Shown here in pieces: positions 36,710 to 46,328 of a stretch of 64,000 bases of DNA. The stretch spans positions 124,001 to 188,000 of the forward strand of contig NZ_JACTOJ010000003.1 of NCBI RefSeq assembly GCF_032335695.1. Reading direction: 5' to 3'. Every line of letters begins with the position of its first letter. Within the stretch, counting starts at the first letter, position 1. The position numbers and the translations under genes are program-made. The stretch is from JACTOJ01 sp032335695. GTDB lineage: Bacteria > Bacillota > Clostridia > Clostridiales > Clostridiaceae. The notes beneath the pieces were generated by a model, which was not told the origin of the DNA, searched no databases, and was given only the letters and a program-made list of their open reading frames with translations.

Positions 36710-37714
36710 ATGCTAAAGTACATTATAAAAAGAATATTGCTTCTCATACCAGTGCTTTTAGGGGTATCTATACTAGTATTTCTTGTAATGCACGTATTTG
36801 CTCCTGATCCCACCAGTGTCATATTGGGACAGCATGCCACCGCTGATCAAGTAGCAAAGCTTAGGCAGACCTTAGGGCTTAATGATCCATTATATCTTCA
36901 ATATTGGAATTTTTTAAAGGGAATATTAACAGGAAATATGGGAGAATCTTTAACCACCCATACCTCTGTAGCAAAGGAGATACTTACCAGACTGCCGGCA
37001 ACTATAGAACTGACACTAGCGGCCATAATACTGGCGTCCATATTTGGAATAATAATAGGAATAATATCTGCGGTAAAGAAAAATTCAATAATAGATTATA
37101 TAAGTACAATAGGTTCCTTAATAGGGGTGTCCATGCCTATATTTTGGCTGGGCTTAATGATGATTATATTATTTGCTAATGTTTTTAGAATACTACCGCC
37201 TTCTGGCAGAATAACCATAGGCTATGAACCAGATAAAATAACAGGACTTTATATTTTAGACAGCATATTGACCGGTGATACGGATGCCTTTGTGGATTCG
37301 GTGAAGCATATAATAATGCCAGCTTTGGCACTGTCTCTTTATTCCATGGCTATAATAGCAAGAATGACTAGATCCACCATGCTGGAAACTATAAAACAGG
37401 ATTATATAAGAACTGCAAGAGCAAAAGGTCTTTCTGAAAGTACAGTGGTAGGAAAGCATGCTTTGAGAAATGCATTGATTCCTATAGTCACAGTGATAGG
37501 ACTTCAGCTTGGAAGTCTTCTTGGAGGAGCAGTACTTACTGAAACAGTATTTTCCTGGCCAGGTATAGGCTCCTATATAATTGATTCTATATTAAAATCC
37601 GATTATCCAGTGGTACAGGGAGCTGTATTGATATTGGCGGTTATATTTGTAATAGTTAATCTTTTGGTGGATGTATTATATGCTTATTTAGATCCTAGAA
37701 TAAAATATTACTAA
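36710..37714 (+). CDS. Peptide ABC transporter permease, DppB type
   Basis: 334-residue inner-membrane permease with six predicted helices. MLKYIIKRILLLIPVLLGVSILVFL is the usual N-terminus. The EAA loop DYIRTARAKGLSESTVVGKHALRNALIPIVT (about 225-255) binds the ATPases. GGAGGA supports ATG 36710 over the upstream in-frame TTG. It pairs with the next gene's product. Confidence 0.95.
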   Translation: MLKYIIKRILLLIPVLLGVSILVFLVMHVFAPDPTSVILGQHATADQVAKLRQTLGLNDPLYLQYWNFLKGILTGNMGESLTTHTSVAKEILTRLPATIELTLAAIILASIFGIIIGIISAVKKNSIIDYISTIGSLIGVSMPIFWLGLMMIILFANVFRILPPSGRITIGYEPDKITGLYILDSILTGDTDAFVDSVKHIIMPALALSLYSMAIIARMTRSTMLETIKQDYIRTARAKGLSESTVVGKHALRNALIPIVTVIGLQLGSLLGGAVLTETVFSWPGIGSYIIDSILKSDYPVVQGAVLILAVIFVIVNLLVDVLYAYLDPRIKYY

Positions 37715-37732
37715 AGGTGGTGCTTAAATAAG

Positions 37733-38629
37733 ATGACTGAAATTATTATGGAAAATAATATGCTGACTCAAAGCAAATTTGATATAAGAAAAAGAAGATT
37801 CAAGGAATGCTTTAATATACTTTTAAAAAATAAAGCCGCAGTGGTAGGACTTGCAATAATAATATTAGTAATTCTTGCAGCCCTATTTGCAAACATTATT
37901 ATGCCCTATGATCCCTATTCTGCAAATATGTCTCAAAGCCTTCAAGGTCCAAGCAGTAAGCATTTGCTTGGAACAGATGAATTGGGAAGAGATATTTTAA
38001 GCAGGATAATAATAGGTGCAAGAATATCTATGAGGGTAGGAATAACTGCAGTTGCTATAGCTCTTAGCATAGGAACTGTATTTGGTTCAATTTCCGGGTA
38101 TTACGGAGGAAAAATTGACTTAGTGATAATGAGGCTTATGGATATTATACTAGCTTTTCCGTCTTTACTGCTGGCTATAGCCTTCATGAGCGCTTTAGGC
38201 AAGGGAATAGATAAAGCTGTAATTGCCATAAGCATAGTTACCATACCTGAATACGCAAGAATAGTAAGAGGGTCAGTTTTGTCGGTTAAAGAGAGTGAAT
38301 ATATTCAAGCAGCTAAAGTTATAGGTAACAGCGATGGAGCAATAATTTTTAAGCATATACTTCCCAATATATTATCACCCATAATAGTTAGAGGCACTTT
38401 AGGGATTTCCACGGCAATAATTGAAACAGCAGCTCTTGGATTTTTAGGCTTAGGGGTTCAACCACCTTATGCGGAATGGGGCAGCATGCTTGGTTCAGGA
38501 AGAGGATATTTTAATAATGCCCCTCATCTTGTAGTTTTTCCTGGAGTAGCTATAACTATAACGGTGCTGGCTTTTAATCTTTTTGGAGATGGGCTTAGAG
38601 ATGCTCTTGATCCAAAGCTTAGAAATTAA
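37733..38629 (+). CDS. Peptide ABC transporter permease, DppC type
   Basis: 298-residue second permease. An extended cytoplasmic N-terminus and a first helix (about 37-60) precede the DppC signature MPYDPYSANMSQSLQGPSSKHLLGTDELGRDILSRIIIGARIS (about 62-105). The EAA loop ESEYIQAAKVIGNSDGAIIFKHILPNI is at about 188-214. AAGGTGG lies upstream. Together with the DppB-type protein it forms the channel. Confidence 0.95.
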   Translation: MTEIIMENNMLTQSKFDIRKRRFKECFNILLKNKAAVVGLAIIILVILAALFANIIMPYDPYSANMSQSLQGPSSKHLLGTDELGRDILSRIIIGARISMRVGITAVAIALSIGTVFGSISGYYGGKIDLVIMRLMDIILAFPSLLLAIAFMSALGKGIDKAVIAISIVTIPEYARIVRGSVLSVKESEYIQAAKVIGNSDGAIIFKHILPNILSPIIVRGTLGISTAIIETAALGFLGLGVQPPYAEWGSMLGSGRGYFNNAPHLVVFPGVAITITVLAFNLFGDGLRDALDPKLRN

Positions 38630-38642
38630 GGAGGTGTGACTA

Positions 38643-39614
38643 ATGCTGTTAGAAGTTAAAAAGCTTAAAACTGAATTTAGGGTAAAAGGTGGAGTGGTGA
38701 AGGCTGTGGATGGAGTTGACTTTGAGGTTGATAAGGGAGAAATAGTTGCTATAGTTGGGGAATCAGGCAGCGGCAAAAGCGTCACATCACTTTCTGTAAT
38801 GAGGCTGCTTCAAGATACTACGGCTAGTATAACTGATGGAGAAATACTTTTTCAGGGGGAGGACTTGCTAAAGAAAAACAAGAAAGACATGATGAATATA
38901 AGAGGAAATAGAATTTCTATGATATTTCAGGAACCCATGACTTCTCTTAACCCAGTGTATACTATTGGAAATCAAATAATGGAAGCTGTTTTAAGACACG
39001 AAAAAGTCAGTAAAAAAGAAGCAGAGAAAAAGGCTGTGGAAATGCTTAAGTTAGTAGGAATCCCATCTCCCGAAACTAGAATAAAAGAATATCCTCACCA
39101 AATGAGCGGGGGCATGAGGCAGAGGGTTATGATAGCCATGGCTTTAAGCTGCAATCCAGAGCTTCTAATCGCAGATGAACCAACTACTGCTTTAGATGTT
39201 ACCATACAGGCTCAGATTTTGGATTTGATGCTTAGATTAAAAGAAAAACTTGGAACCTCCATACTGCTGATAACTCATGATTTAGGGGTAGTGGCAGAGG
39301 TAGCTGAAAAAGTGGTAGTTATGTATTGCGGCAAGGTGGTAGAAAAAGCAGAAGCTAAGGATATATTTAAAAATCCCCTTCATCCCTATACCCAGGGACT
39401 TTTGAAATCCATACCTAAAATGGATGGAAAGAAGGAGAGATTGTATATGATAAATGGTATGGTGCCTAATCCTTTAAAGATGCCTAAGGGGTGTGCCTTC
39501 AGTGACAGATGCGAAAAATGCATGAGCATATGCAAGGAAAAAACTCCTGAAATAATAAGGCAGGGGAATACCATGGTCAGATGTTTTCTCTATTCAGAAA
39601 GGCAGGAAATATAA
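38643..39614 (+). CDS. Peptide ABC transporter ATPase, DppD type
   Basis: 323-residue ATPase: Walker [12 protein letters not shown] (about 39-49), signature [15 protein letters not shown], Walker [15 protein letters not shown]. The C-terminal oligopeptide extension has [21 protein letters not shown], the conserved Cys cluster of this family. AAGGAGGTG is upstream. Its stop overlaps the start of the next ATPase gene (TAATG). Confidence 0.95.
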   Translation: MLLEVKKLKTEFRVKGGVVKAVDGVDFEVDKGEIVAIVGESGSGKSVTSLSVMRLLQDTTASITDGEILFQGEDLLKKNKKDMMNIRGNRISMIFQEPMTSLNPVYTIGNQIMEAVLRHEKVSKKEAEKKAVEMLKLVGIPSPETRIKEYPHQMSGGMRQRVMIAMALSCNPELLIADEPTTALDVTIQAQILDLMLRLKEKLGTSILLITHDLGVVAEVAEKVVVMYCGKVVEKAEAKDIFKNPLHPYTQGLLKSIPKMDGKKERLYMINGMVPNPLKMPKGCAFSDRCEKCMSICKEKTPEIIRQGNTMVRCFLYSERQEI

Positions 39615-40558
39615 TGGAAAAGCTTATTCAGGTAGAGCATGTAAAAAAATACTTTCAAATAAGTAAAAAAGCATGGGTGAAAGCTGTAGATGATGTATCC
39701 TTCGATATATTCAAGGGAGAAACCTTGGGCATGGTAGGAGAATCTGGCTGCGGAAAGTCAACTATGGGAAGGCTGATGGTAAATCTTATAGAACCTACTA
39801 ATGGACAAGTATCCTTTCAGGGACAGAACATATCAAGGCTTGGAAAGAAAAACAGAAAATTTTTAAGTAAGAATATACAGATGATTTTTCAGGATCCTTA
39901 TGCATCCTTGAATCCTAGAATGACAGTAGGTGATATAATCGCGGAGCCTATGAAGGTAAATTCCATAGCAAAAGGAAATAAATTGGAAAGTCAAGTGCTA
40001 AAGCTTTTAAACTATGTGGGACTAGCAAGCTATCATAGGTATAGATTTCCTCATGAGTTCAGCGGTGGTCAAAGACAAAGAATAGGAATAGCAAGGGCGT
40101 TAGCGGTCAATCCTAAAATTATAGTATGCGACGAACCGGTTTCCGCTTTAGATGTTTCCATACAAGCTCAGGTGCTTAATCTTTTGGAGGACCTTCAGAA
40201 AGAATTTGAGCTGACTTATTTATTTATTGCCCATGGACTTAATGTGGTGAGGCATATAAGCAATAGGGTTGGAGTGATGTATCTTGGTAAATTAGTAGAG
40301 CTTTCTGATGTAGAAAAGCTTTATTCTAATCCTCTGCATCCCTATAGCAAGTCCCTTCTCTCTGCTATCCCTGTGCCGGACACGGATAGAAAGCGAGAAA
40401 GAATAATATTGGAGGGAGAAGTTCCTAGTCCGTTGAATCCTCCTAAGGGCTGCAGCTTTAATACACGCTGTAGTTATTGCAAGAATATCTGTAAGGAAAA
40501 AGTGCCAGAAATGAAAGAGGTACAAGGCAGCCTGGTAGCTTGTCACTTATATGATTAA
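39614..40558 (+). CDS. Peptide ABC transporter ATPase, DppF type
   Basis: 314-residue partner ATPase. Walker A GESGCGKSTMG is near residue 45, the signature is FSGGQRQRIGIARALAVNP, and Walker B is IIVCDEPVSALDVS. The C-terminal extension carries CSFNTRCSYCKNICKEKVPEM. ATG 39614 overlaps the DppD stop by one base and has GCAGGAAA upstream; an upstream start at 39581 is less likely. It closes the operon before a long terminator hairpin. Confidence 0.95.
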   Translation: MEKLIQVEHVKKYFQISKKAWVKAVDDVSFDIFKGETLGMVGESGCGKSTMGRLMVNLIEPTNGQVSFQGQNISRLGKKNRKFLSKNIQMIFQDPYASLNPRMTVGDIIAEPMKVNSIAKGNKLESQVLKLLNYVGLASYHRYRFPHEFSGGQRQRIGIARALAVNPKIIVCDEPVSALDVSIQAQVLNLLEDLQKEFELTYLFIAHGLNVVRHISNRVGVMYLGKLVELSDVEKLYSNPLHPYSKSLLSAIPVPDTDRKRERIILEGEVPSPLNPPKGCSFNTRCSYCKNICKEKVPEMKEVQGSLVACHLYD

Positions 40559-40584
40559 GGGCAAATTGAAGAATTATAACGGAA

Positions 40585-40633
40585 TGTCACAAAAAATAGT
40601 AGATGGAATTTCCATCTACTATTTTTTGTGACA
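40585..40633. terminator. Long perfect terminator hairpin after the peptide operon
   Basis: A stem of about 23 bp runs from TGTCACAAAAAATAGTAGAT (from 40585) to its complement ending ACA at 40633. The T-run lies within the descending arm. It also insulates the next operon. Confidence 0.88.
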
Positions 40634-40667
40634 AAGGAACAAGGAAGAAAAAAATAAAACAAAGGTA

Positions 40668-40696
40668 TTTACAACGTAACAATGTTATGTTATGCT
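40668..40696 (+). promoter_or_regulatory. Promoter with dyad operator in its spacer
   Basis: TTTACA (40668-40673), a 17-base spacer and TATGCT (40691-40696). The spacer is almost filled by the dyad AACGTAACAATGTTATGTT (40673-40691), two 9-base arms around one base with one mismatch pair. MerR-type regulators bind exactly between -35 and -10, and the first gene encodes a MerR-like protein. Confidence 0.7.
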
Positions 40697-40751
40697 TAAT
40701 GCATGGAAAATAATTTATCAATACTTTTTTACATGGAAAAGGAGGAATTTG

Positions 40752-41375
40752 ATGGATGAAGAGCTAATATCTAAAAAGGATCTTTTAAAGCTTACAGCCA
40801 TATCCTATGGTCAACTGTATAGATGGAAGCGAAAAGGGCTTATACCTGAGGAATGGTTTATAAAAAAGTCCAGTTATACAGGGCAGGAAACATTTTTTCC
40901 ACGAGATAAAATTTTAGATAGAGTAAAAAAAATAATGGATATGAAAGAGGATTTATCACTGGATGATTTGGCAGAAACTTTTTCACCTAAATCTTCAGAG
41001 CTAAAATTGCCTCAGGACGAAATTATAAGAAACAACATTGTTTCACAAAACGTGCTTCAAATTTTTATAGAAGAAGCTGATGAGAAGGGAATTTATGAGT
41101 TTCAGGATATATTGTTTATGTCTATTATGGAAGAATATTTGATTTCTGGAGAGGTAAGTTTAGAGGAGACAAAACATATATTAAAAAATTTAATGCAAAA
41201 TTTTATGCAGTTTAAGGATAGAGACTGCGATATAGTGTTCATAAGAAGAATGGGCGTAGGAATAAGCTTACTTCTTCAGGCTCACGGAGAAATATATATG
41301 GATAATCTTTCAAAGATGGTATTAAGGATAAATATAGGCAAGCACATTGAAAAATTAAAAATAAAATTTTCTTAA
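40752..41375 (+). CDS. DUF4004/YhbD-like protein with MerR-type N-terminus
   Basis: 207 residues. The N-terminal 70 look like a MerR-type winged helix (ISKKDLLKLTAISYGQLYRWKRKGLIPEEWFIKK), followed by a helical domain without cysteines. Bacillus YhbD has the same plan and lies beside bactofilin genes yhbE-yhbF, as here. AGGAGGA precedes ATG 40752. A role as local regulator, perhaps of its own promoter, is inferred from the dyad upstream. Confidence 0.8.
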   Translation: MDEELISKKDLLKLTAISYGQLYRWKRKGLIPEEWFIKKSSYTGQETFFPRDKILDRVKKIMDMKEDLSLDDLAETFSPKSSELKLPQDEIIRNNIVSQNVLQIFIEEADEKGIYEFQDILFMSIMEEYLISGEVSLEETKHILKNLMQNFMQFKDRDCDIVFIRRMGVGISLLLQAHGEIYMDNLSKMVLRINIGKHIEKLKIKFS

Positions 41376-41394
41376 AATAATTGGAGGTTTATTT

Positions 41395-42186
41395 ATGGAA
41401 ATTAATTATGAAGACAGATCAGATTTAAGAATATCAGGAGCATCTTCCACTTCAGGCGGAAGCTATAATGCAGTTTCAATAAGCGGCTCTGGAAAAGTGG
41501 AGGGAGATTTAGACTGTAATGACATGCATACCAGCGGCTTTAGCAGAATTAACGGTAATGTAAAGGCAGTGTTTATGTCAGTAAGCGGTTCCTCAAAGAT
41601 TTCAGGAGATGTTGAAACTGAAACTATAAAAACCAGTGGTTCTAGCGAGCTAGAAGGAAATCTTTTGGCAAAGGAAGTTAAATGCAGCGGATCTTCAGAG
41701 GTGAAGGGAGATATTAAAGCTGAATATGTGAAGGTTTCAGGCATAATGAAGGCGGGAGGAAACATACATGCCGATGAGATAAAGACTTCTGGCTCTCTAA
41801 AAGTCGGCGGAGACTGTGAAGCGAATAAATTTAGAACCAGCGGCATATTCAATATAGATGGATTGCTAAATAGCGATGAAATAGATGTATCTGTATCCGG
41901 CAATAGCAAAGTTAAAGAGATGGGTGGAGAAAAGATAACTATAAAAAAATCAGATAGAGGCAGCGATTTCATAGGAAAGCTTTTATCAAGCTTTATAATG
42001 AGATTTGGTAGTGTGGAAACAGAGATTATAGAAGGTGATGATATCTATTTAGAATATACTACAGCCAAGATAGTGAGAGGAAGAAATATAGTTATAGGAG
42101 CTGGCTGTGATATAGATAAAGTTGAATTTACAGAGAGTTTAGACATCCTTGAAGACGCAGTTGTAAAAGAAAAAAATAAGCTTTAG
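41395..42186 (+). CDS. Bactofilin-like polymer-forming protein
   Basis: 263 residues built mostly of short beta-helix repeats (about 15-190) alternating between S-x-S-G-S-x-K/E-x-x-G-D/N and intervening strands, for example ISGSGKVEGDLDC, VSGSSKISGDVET, TSGSSELEGNLLA. This is the repeat style of bactofilins, which form filaments that place envelope machinery. A separate C-terminal part (about 195-263) has FIMRFGSVETEIIEGDDIYLEYT. No membrane segment is visible. It lies between the MerR-like gene and an ABC-2 exporter. Confidence 0.82.
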   Translation: MEINYEDRSDLRISGASSTSGGSYNAVSISGSGKVEGDLDCNDMHTSGFSRINGNVKAVFMSVSGSSKISGDVETETIKTSGSSELEGNLLAKEVKCSGSSEVKGDIKAEYVKVSGIMKAGGNIHADEIKTSGSLKVGGDCEANKFRTSGIFNIDGLLNSDEIDVSVSGNSKVKEMGGEKITIKKSDRGSDFIGKLLSSFIMRFGSVETEIIEGDDIYLEYTTAKIVRGRNIVIGAGCDIDKVEFTESLDILEDAVVKEKNKL

Positions 42187-42198
42187 GGAGATGTGGCA

Positions 42199-43008
42199 AT
42201 GGAAAAGGCAGTAGAGGTTAAGGATCTAAAAAAGTATTTTATATCTAAGAAGAGAAAAATGTTCAGAGTAGTAGAAAAAAGTGAATTCAAGGCAGTAGAT
42301 GGAATTAGCTTTGATATATATAAGGGAGAAATTTTTGGACTATTAGGACCTAATGGAGCTGGAAAAACTACCACTATAAAAATGATAACGGGACTTTTAA
42401 GACCAACCAGCGGCTATGTTAAAGTAAATGGTTTGGATGTAGATAAAAAGCCTATGGAAGCATTAAAAAACTTAGGCACAGTATTGGCAGGAGACAGGAG
42501 TATATATTGGAAGCTTACTGGAAGAGAAAACCTGGAATATTTTGCAGCACTTTACGGCTGTAACAGAAAAGAAGCAAAAGAAAGAGCAGAGAAACTTTTG
42601 GATAGGCTTGGAATAACTGAAAAGGCGGATGAGCTTGTAGAAAAATATTCTACAGGTATGAAACAGAAGGTAGCTCTTGGAAAAGCACTAATACCTCAGG
42701 CGCCAGTAGTATTGCTAGATGAACCCACCCTTGGGCTTGATCCAAATTCAGCCTTGAATTTAAGAGAAATAATATTAGACATACAAAAGGAAGGAAGAGC
42801 CGTGCTTCTTACTACTCATTATATGGAAGAGGCAGATTTTCTGTGCGATAGAATAGCAATAGTAGATGGAGGAAAAGTAATAGCTTTGGATACTCCAGAA
42901 AAATTAAAAAACAGCATAAAAAGCAGCGAAAATCCAAATCCATCTTTGGAAGATGTGTTTATAAAGCTTACAGGTAAGAAGCTTAAAGATGATGAGGTGA
43001 GCGCATGA
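42199..43008 (+). CDS. ABC-2 type exporter ATPase
   Basis: 269-residue ATPase: Walker A GPNGAGKTTTIKM (about 54-66), signature YSTGMKQKVALGKAL, Walker B VVLLDEPTLGLDP, switch His in LLTTHYMEEAD. The atypical signature with Thr (STGM) is common in drug, lipid and antibiotic ABC-2 exporters. GGGAG fits ATG 42199 better than GTG 42193. It overlaps the first permease gene by four bases (ATGA). Confidence 0.93.
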   Translation: MEKAVEVKDLKKYFISKKRKMFRVVEKSEFKAVDGISFDIYKGEIFGLLGPNGAGKTTTIKMITGLLRPTSGYVKVNGLDVDKKPMEALKNLGTVLAGDRSIYWKLTGRENLEYFAALYGCNRKEAKERAEKLLDRLGITEKADELVEKYSTGMKQKVALGKALIPQAPVVLLDEPTLGLDPNSALNLREIILDIQKEGRAVLLTTHYMEEADFLCDRIAIVDGGKVIALDTPEKLKNSIKSSENPNPSLEDVFIKLTGKKLKDDEVSA

Positions 43009-43829
43009 GCAGGTTAAGAACAATTTATGCTGTGGCTAGAAAGGATCTTTCACAATATTTCAGGTATCCATCCTGGTTTATTCAGCTTCTAATATGGCCT
43101 TTGTTCTTTCCGATAATGTATATATTAAGTGCTTATGGTATGTCTGGTTCTAATAGTCAGGGACTATCAACCTATAAAAGCGTCACTGGAACAGATAATT
43201 TTGTGGGCTTTATAGTAATTGGAACCATGGTATATATGTGGGCAAATATGACTATGTGGTCATTTGGAACCTATCTAAGAGATGAGCAAAACAGGGGAAC
43301 ACTTGAATCCAATTGGCTTTGCCCTATTCATAGGTTTGATATACTTTTAGGAGGATCAGTGGTAAGTATAGTTAACGGAATAATATCTATTATAATCTCT
43401 CTTTTGGAATACAGGTTTATTCTCGGAGTACATTTTACAGGAAGCATGTTATTATGGATTTTAGCTTTTATAGTACTTATGCCAGGGGTTTATGGATTAA
43501 GCGCTGTATTTGCAAGTCTTGTATTATGGGTGAAAGAAACTAATTCGCTAGTTCAATTAGTTAGAGGACTTATCATGATACTTTGCGGCATAAGCTTTCC
43601 TATTGCTGTGATGCCTCAGTGGATGCAGATTATATCTAAATTTTTACCTTTTACCTTCGGAATATCAGCCTCTAGAACCTTGATGTTAAACAGCGGCAGC
43701 TTATCAGAGGCTATGCCGGATTTGCTGGCTTGCCTGTTAGAAGGAATAGTTTATCTTATAATAGGTAGATTATGCTTCATGGCTGTGGATAGAAAAGTCA
43801 GATTCACAGGTTCTTTAGATAGATTTTAA
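43005..43829 (+). CDS. ABC-2 type permease (first)
   Basis: 274-residue membrane protein with about six helices and the ABC-2 pattern (FRYPSWFIQLLIWPLFFPIMYILSAYG at 19-45; EQNRGTLESNWLCPIHRFDILLGG near 97-120). Its substrate is unknown. The start overlaps the ATPase stop. It is paralogous to the next gene, so the pair forms a heterodimer. Confidence 0.9.
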   Translation: MSRLRTIYAVARKDLSQYFRYPSWFIQLLIWPLFFPIMYILSAYGMSGSNSQGLSTYKSVTGTDNFVGFIVIGTMVYMWANMTMWSFGTYLRDEQNRGTLESNWLCPIHRFDILLGGSVVSIVNGIISIIISLLEYRFILGVHFTGSMLLWILAFIVLMPGVYGLSAVFASLVLWVKETNSLVQLVRGLIMILCGISFPIAVMPQWMQIISKFLPFTFGISASRTLMLNSGSLSEAMPDLLACLLEGIVYLIIGRLCFMAVDRKVRFTGSLDRF

Positions 43830-43841
43830 GGAGGGGATAAG

Positions 43842-44672
43842 ATGAATAATATAAGTAGAAATTTAATAGCAGCAAAAGCAAGATTTATGGTTAGCTTAAA
43901 GCTTTATTTCAGATATCCTCTAAAGATGCTTCAGGTATTCATAGATCCTATTATATGGCTTGCACCTTTTTATTTTATGGGAAAAATATTTGCCTCCGAC
44001 GGTAAAATGAGTGGGTTTTCCAGCTATACAGGAAATTCTGATTACATGGGCTTTTTAGTTATCGGCTATATGGTATCTGCTTACACTATGATCACCTTCT
44101 GGAGTCTTGGCTTTGCTCTCAAGGAAGAGATGATGCAGGGAGTCCTAGAATCAAATTGGAGCGCTCCAGTAAATAGAATAAATTTATTGATAAGCAGATC
44201 TTTGTTTGACTTTGTAGCTGTAACCTTTGAGAATATAATTACTGGTGTTGTATCCTATTTCGCTTTCGGATTTACCATAACACCGAATATATTAAAGCTT
44301 TTGGCATTTTTGATACCTGGAATAATAGCTATGCTGGGATTAGGACTAATAATATCTTCTTTAGTGCTTTTAGCAAAGCAGGCTAATGGAATAATAGATG
44401 TTTCCAGTGCTCTTTTCAGCGGAATATCCGGTGGATATTTTCCGCTAAAGGTAATGTCCAAAATATTTATAATGATTGCCTTTTTATTTCCTCTCACTTA
44501 TATAAATGATTCCTCAAGAGCAATACTTATAAATCAGCTTCCCATAATGCCATTAAAATATGAATTCCTATTAACCTTAGCATCCATGGTGATATTCTTT
44601 TCTCTGGGAAGCCTTATGTTCTATGCTGTAGAGAGAAAATGCAGAGAGACAGGTAATTTGAGCGGACATTAG
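43842..44672 (+). CDS. ABC-2 type permease (second)
   Basis: 276-residue paralogue of the preceding permease, with six predicted helices. YFRYPLKMLQVFIDPIIWLAPFYFMGKIF is near the N-terminus and EEMMQGVLESNWSAPVNRINLLISRS is in the middle. AAGGAGGG precedes the ATG. The whole unit (regulator, bactofilin-like protein, ATPase, two permeases) reads as one operon, ending at a hairpin. Confidence 0.9.
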   Translation: MNNISRNLIAAKARFMVSLKLYFRYPLKMLQVFIDPIIWLAPFYFMGKIFASDGKMSGFSSYTGNSDYMGFLVIGYMVSAYTMITFWSLGFALKEEMMQGVLESNWSAPVNRINLLISRSLFDFVAVTFENIITGVVSYFAFGFTITPNILKLLAFLIPGIIAMLGLGLIISSLVLLAKQANGIIDVSSALFSGISGGYFPLKVMSKIFIMIAFLFPLTYINDSSRAILINQLPIMPLKYEFLLTLASMVIFFSLGSLMFYAVERKCRETGNLSGH

Positions 44673-44696
44673 AAAATTGATAAATTAAATTTAGAG

Positions 44697-44744
44697 CAGC
44701 TAGCTGCTAATTCTTTAAATAGGAATTGTGTAGCTAGCTGTTTT
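44697..44744 (+). terminator. Terminator after the ABC-2 operon
   Basis: CAGCTAGCT (44697-44705) pairs with AGCTAGCTG (44732-44740), with an inner AATTC/GAATT pair and TTTT after it. Confidence 0.75.
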
Positions 44745-44790
44745 GCCGCATTATCCATAATTTTATGTGTCAACTTATTTGCATATGTGA

Positions 44791-44796
44791 TATAAT
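44791..44796 (+). promoter_or_regulatory. Extended -10 promoter of glmM
   Basis: TGATATAAT (44788-44796) is an extended -10 with a weak -35. It shows glmM has its own promoter here rather than being read from cdaA. Confidence 0.6.
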
Positions 44797-44849
44797 ATTT
44801 TAGGTATATTTAAAACTTAATAATGACCATAAAGTGAGGTATTTAAACC

Positions 44850-46199
44850 ATGGATAGAATGTTTGGAACAGATGGTGTAAGAGGAATAGCAAATTCTGAA
44901 CTTACTGCTGATTTAGCTTTTAAATTAGGTAAAGCCGGAGCTTATGTACTTACAGAAGGAACTCATAAGCCTAAAATATTAGTAGGAATGGACACTAGAA
45001 TATCAGGAGACATGCTTGAAGGTGCATTAGTTTCTGGAATATTATCAGTAGGCGCAGAGGCTGTTTGCTTAGGAGTAATACCTACTCCAGCTATAGCGTA
45101 TCTTACAAGAAAATACGGAGCAGATGCAGGAGTAATGATTTCAGCTTCTCATAATCCAGTGGAATACAATGGAATAAAGTTTTTCAACGGAGATGGATAT
45201 AAACTTTCGGATGAATTAGAAGATAAGATTCAAGCCACTATAGAAGCCGGCTTTAGCGAGCTTCCATCACCAACAGGTATAAATCTTGGAAGAAAGATAG
45301 TAGAAGATGGTGCCTTAGATGATTATATAGAATATGCAAAAGCTACTATAGATATAGATTTAAAAGGCATGAGAGTGGCCTTAGACTGCGCTAACGGAGC
45401 ATGTTATAAGGCAGCTGTGAGTACCTTTAGAGCCCTAGGTGCTGAAGTTTTAGTTATTAATAACGATCCAGACGGATTAAATATAAATGATAATTGCGGC
45501 TCCACTCATCTTGAAGAGCTTATGGACTATGCGGTTAAGAAAAAATGTCATATAGGTTTAGCTTTTGATGGAGATGCGGATAGATGTCTATGTGTGGATG
45601 AAAATGGACACAAGGTAGATGGAGACTTTATGATGTGCATAGCTGCTAAATATCTTAAGGAGCAGGGAAAGCTTAAGGATAATGTTCTAGTAGTTACTGT
45701 AATGAGTAATTTAGGACTAGATATAGCAATGAAAAAAGAAGGAATAAAGACTGTGAAAACCAAGGTAGGAGACAGATATGTGCTTGAAGAAATGGTTAAG
45801 AACGGGTACAAGCTTGGAGGAGAACAGTCTGGACATATAATAATGCTTGACCATAACACCACTGGTGATGGACTTGTTACTGCACTTCAGATGACAGCTA
45901 TATTGAAAAAGAGCGGAAAGACTATGTCAGAGCTTAAGTCAATGATGAAGGAACTTCCACAGGTGCTTGCTAATGCAAAGGTTCCAAATGATAAAAAGGA
46001 TATACATGAAAAGGATGAAGAGATAATTTCTGAAATAAAGAAGCTTGAAGAGGCTCTTCATGGATGCGGAAGAGTTCTTATAAGACCTTCTGGCACAGAG
46101 CCTTTAGTTAGAGTTATGCTAGAAGGAGAAAATCAAGAAGAGATTGACAATATGGCTCACGGTTTAGCAAAGCTTATAGAAGAAAAAGCAAATAGGTAA
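44850..46199 (+). CDS. glmM: Phosphoglucosamine mutase GlmM
   Basis: Converts glucosamine-6-phosphate to glucosamine-1-phosphate for peptidoglycan and UDP-GlcNAc. The 449-residue product has [12 protein letters not shown] at the start, the phosphoserine loop [16 protein letters not shown] (about 98-113), the metal loop FDGDADRCL (about 240-248) and the phosphate-binding [12 protein letters not shown] near the end. In many firmicutes it is adjacent to cdaA-cdaR and GlmM binds CdaA; here it stands alone about 17.5 kb away. Confidence 0.97.
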   Translation: MDRMFGTDGVRGIANSELTADLAFKLGKAGAYVLTEGTHKPKILVGMDTRISGDMLEGALVSGILSVGAEAVCLGVIPTPAIAYLTRKYGADAGVMISASHNPVEYNGIKFFNGDGYKLSDELEDKIQATIEAGFSELPSPTGINLGRKIVEDGALDDYIEYAKATIDIDLKGMRVALDCANGACYKAAVSTFRALGAEVLVINNDPDGLNINDNCGSTHLEELMDYAVKKKCHIGLAFDGDADRCLCVDENGHKVDGDFMMCIAAKYLKEQGKLKDNVLVVTVMSNLGLDIAMKKEGIKTVKTKVGDRYVLEEMVKNGYKLGGEQSGHIIMLDHNTTGDGLVTALQMTAILKKSGKTMSELKSMMKELPQVLANAKVPNDKKDIHEKDEEIISEIKKLEEALHGCGRVLIRPSGTEPLVRVMLEGENQEEIDNMAHGLAKLIEEKANR

Positions 46200-46203
46200 T
46201 TTA

Positions 46204-46251
46204 AAACCAGCAAAGATATTTTTAAAATAATCCTTGCTGGTTTGTTTTTTT
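46204..46251 (+). terminator. Terminator after glmM
   Basis: AAACCAGCAA (46204-46213) pairs with TTGCTGGTTT (46234-46243), followed by GTTTTTTT. Confidence 0.92.
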
Positions 46252-46289
46252 ATTAAATTTATGGAATGAAAATACATAAAAGGAATATA

Positions 46290-46319
46290 TTGAAAAATAA
46301 CCAAGGTATGATATATAAT
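46290..46319 (+). promoter_or_regulatory. Promoter of the giant Rhs gene
   Basis: TTGAAA (46290-46295), an 18-base spacer and TATAAT (46314-46319). Confidence 0.7.
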
Positions 46320-46328
46320 ATAAAATGT

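Noticed and set aside
41463..41972. Long minus-strand frame opposite the bactofilin-like gene
   Set aside because: It mirrors the repeated coding strand, has no ribosome binding site and encodes a low-complexity protein; the plus-strand gene explains it.
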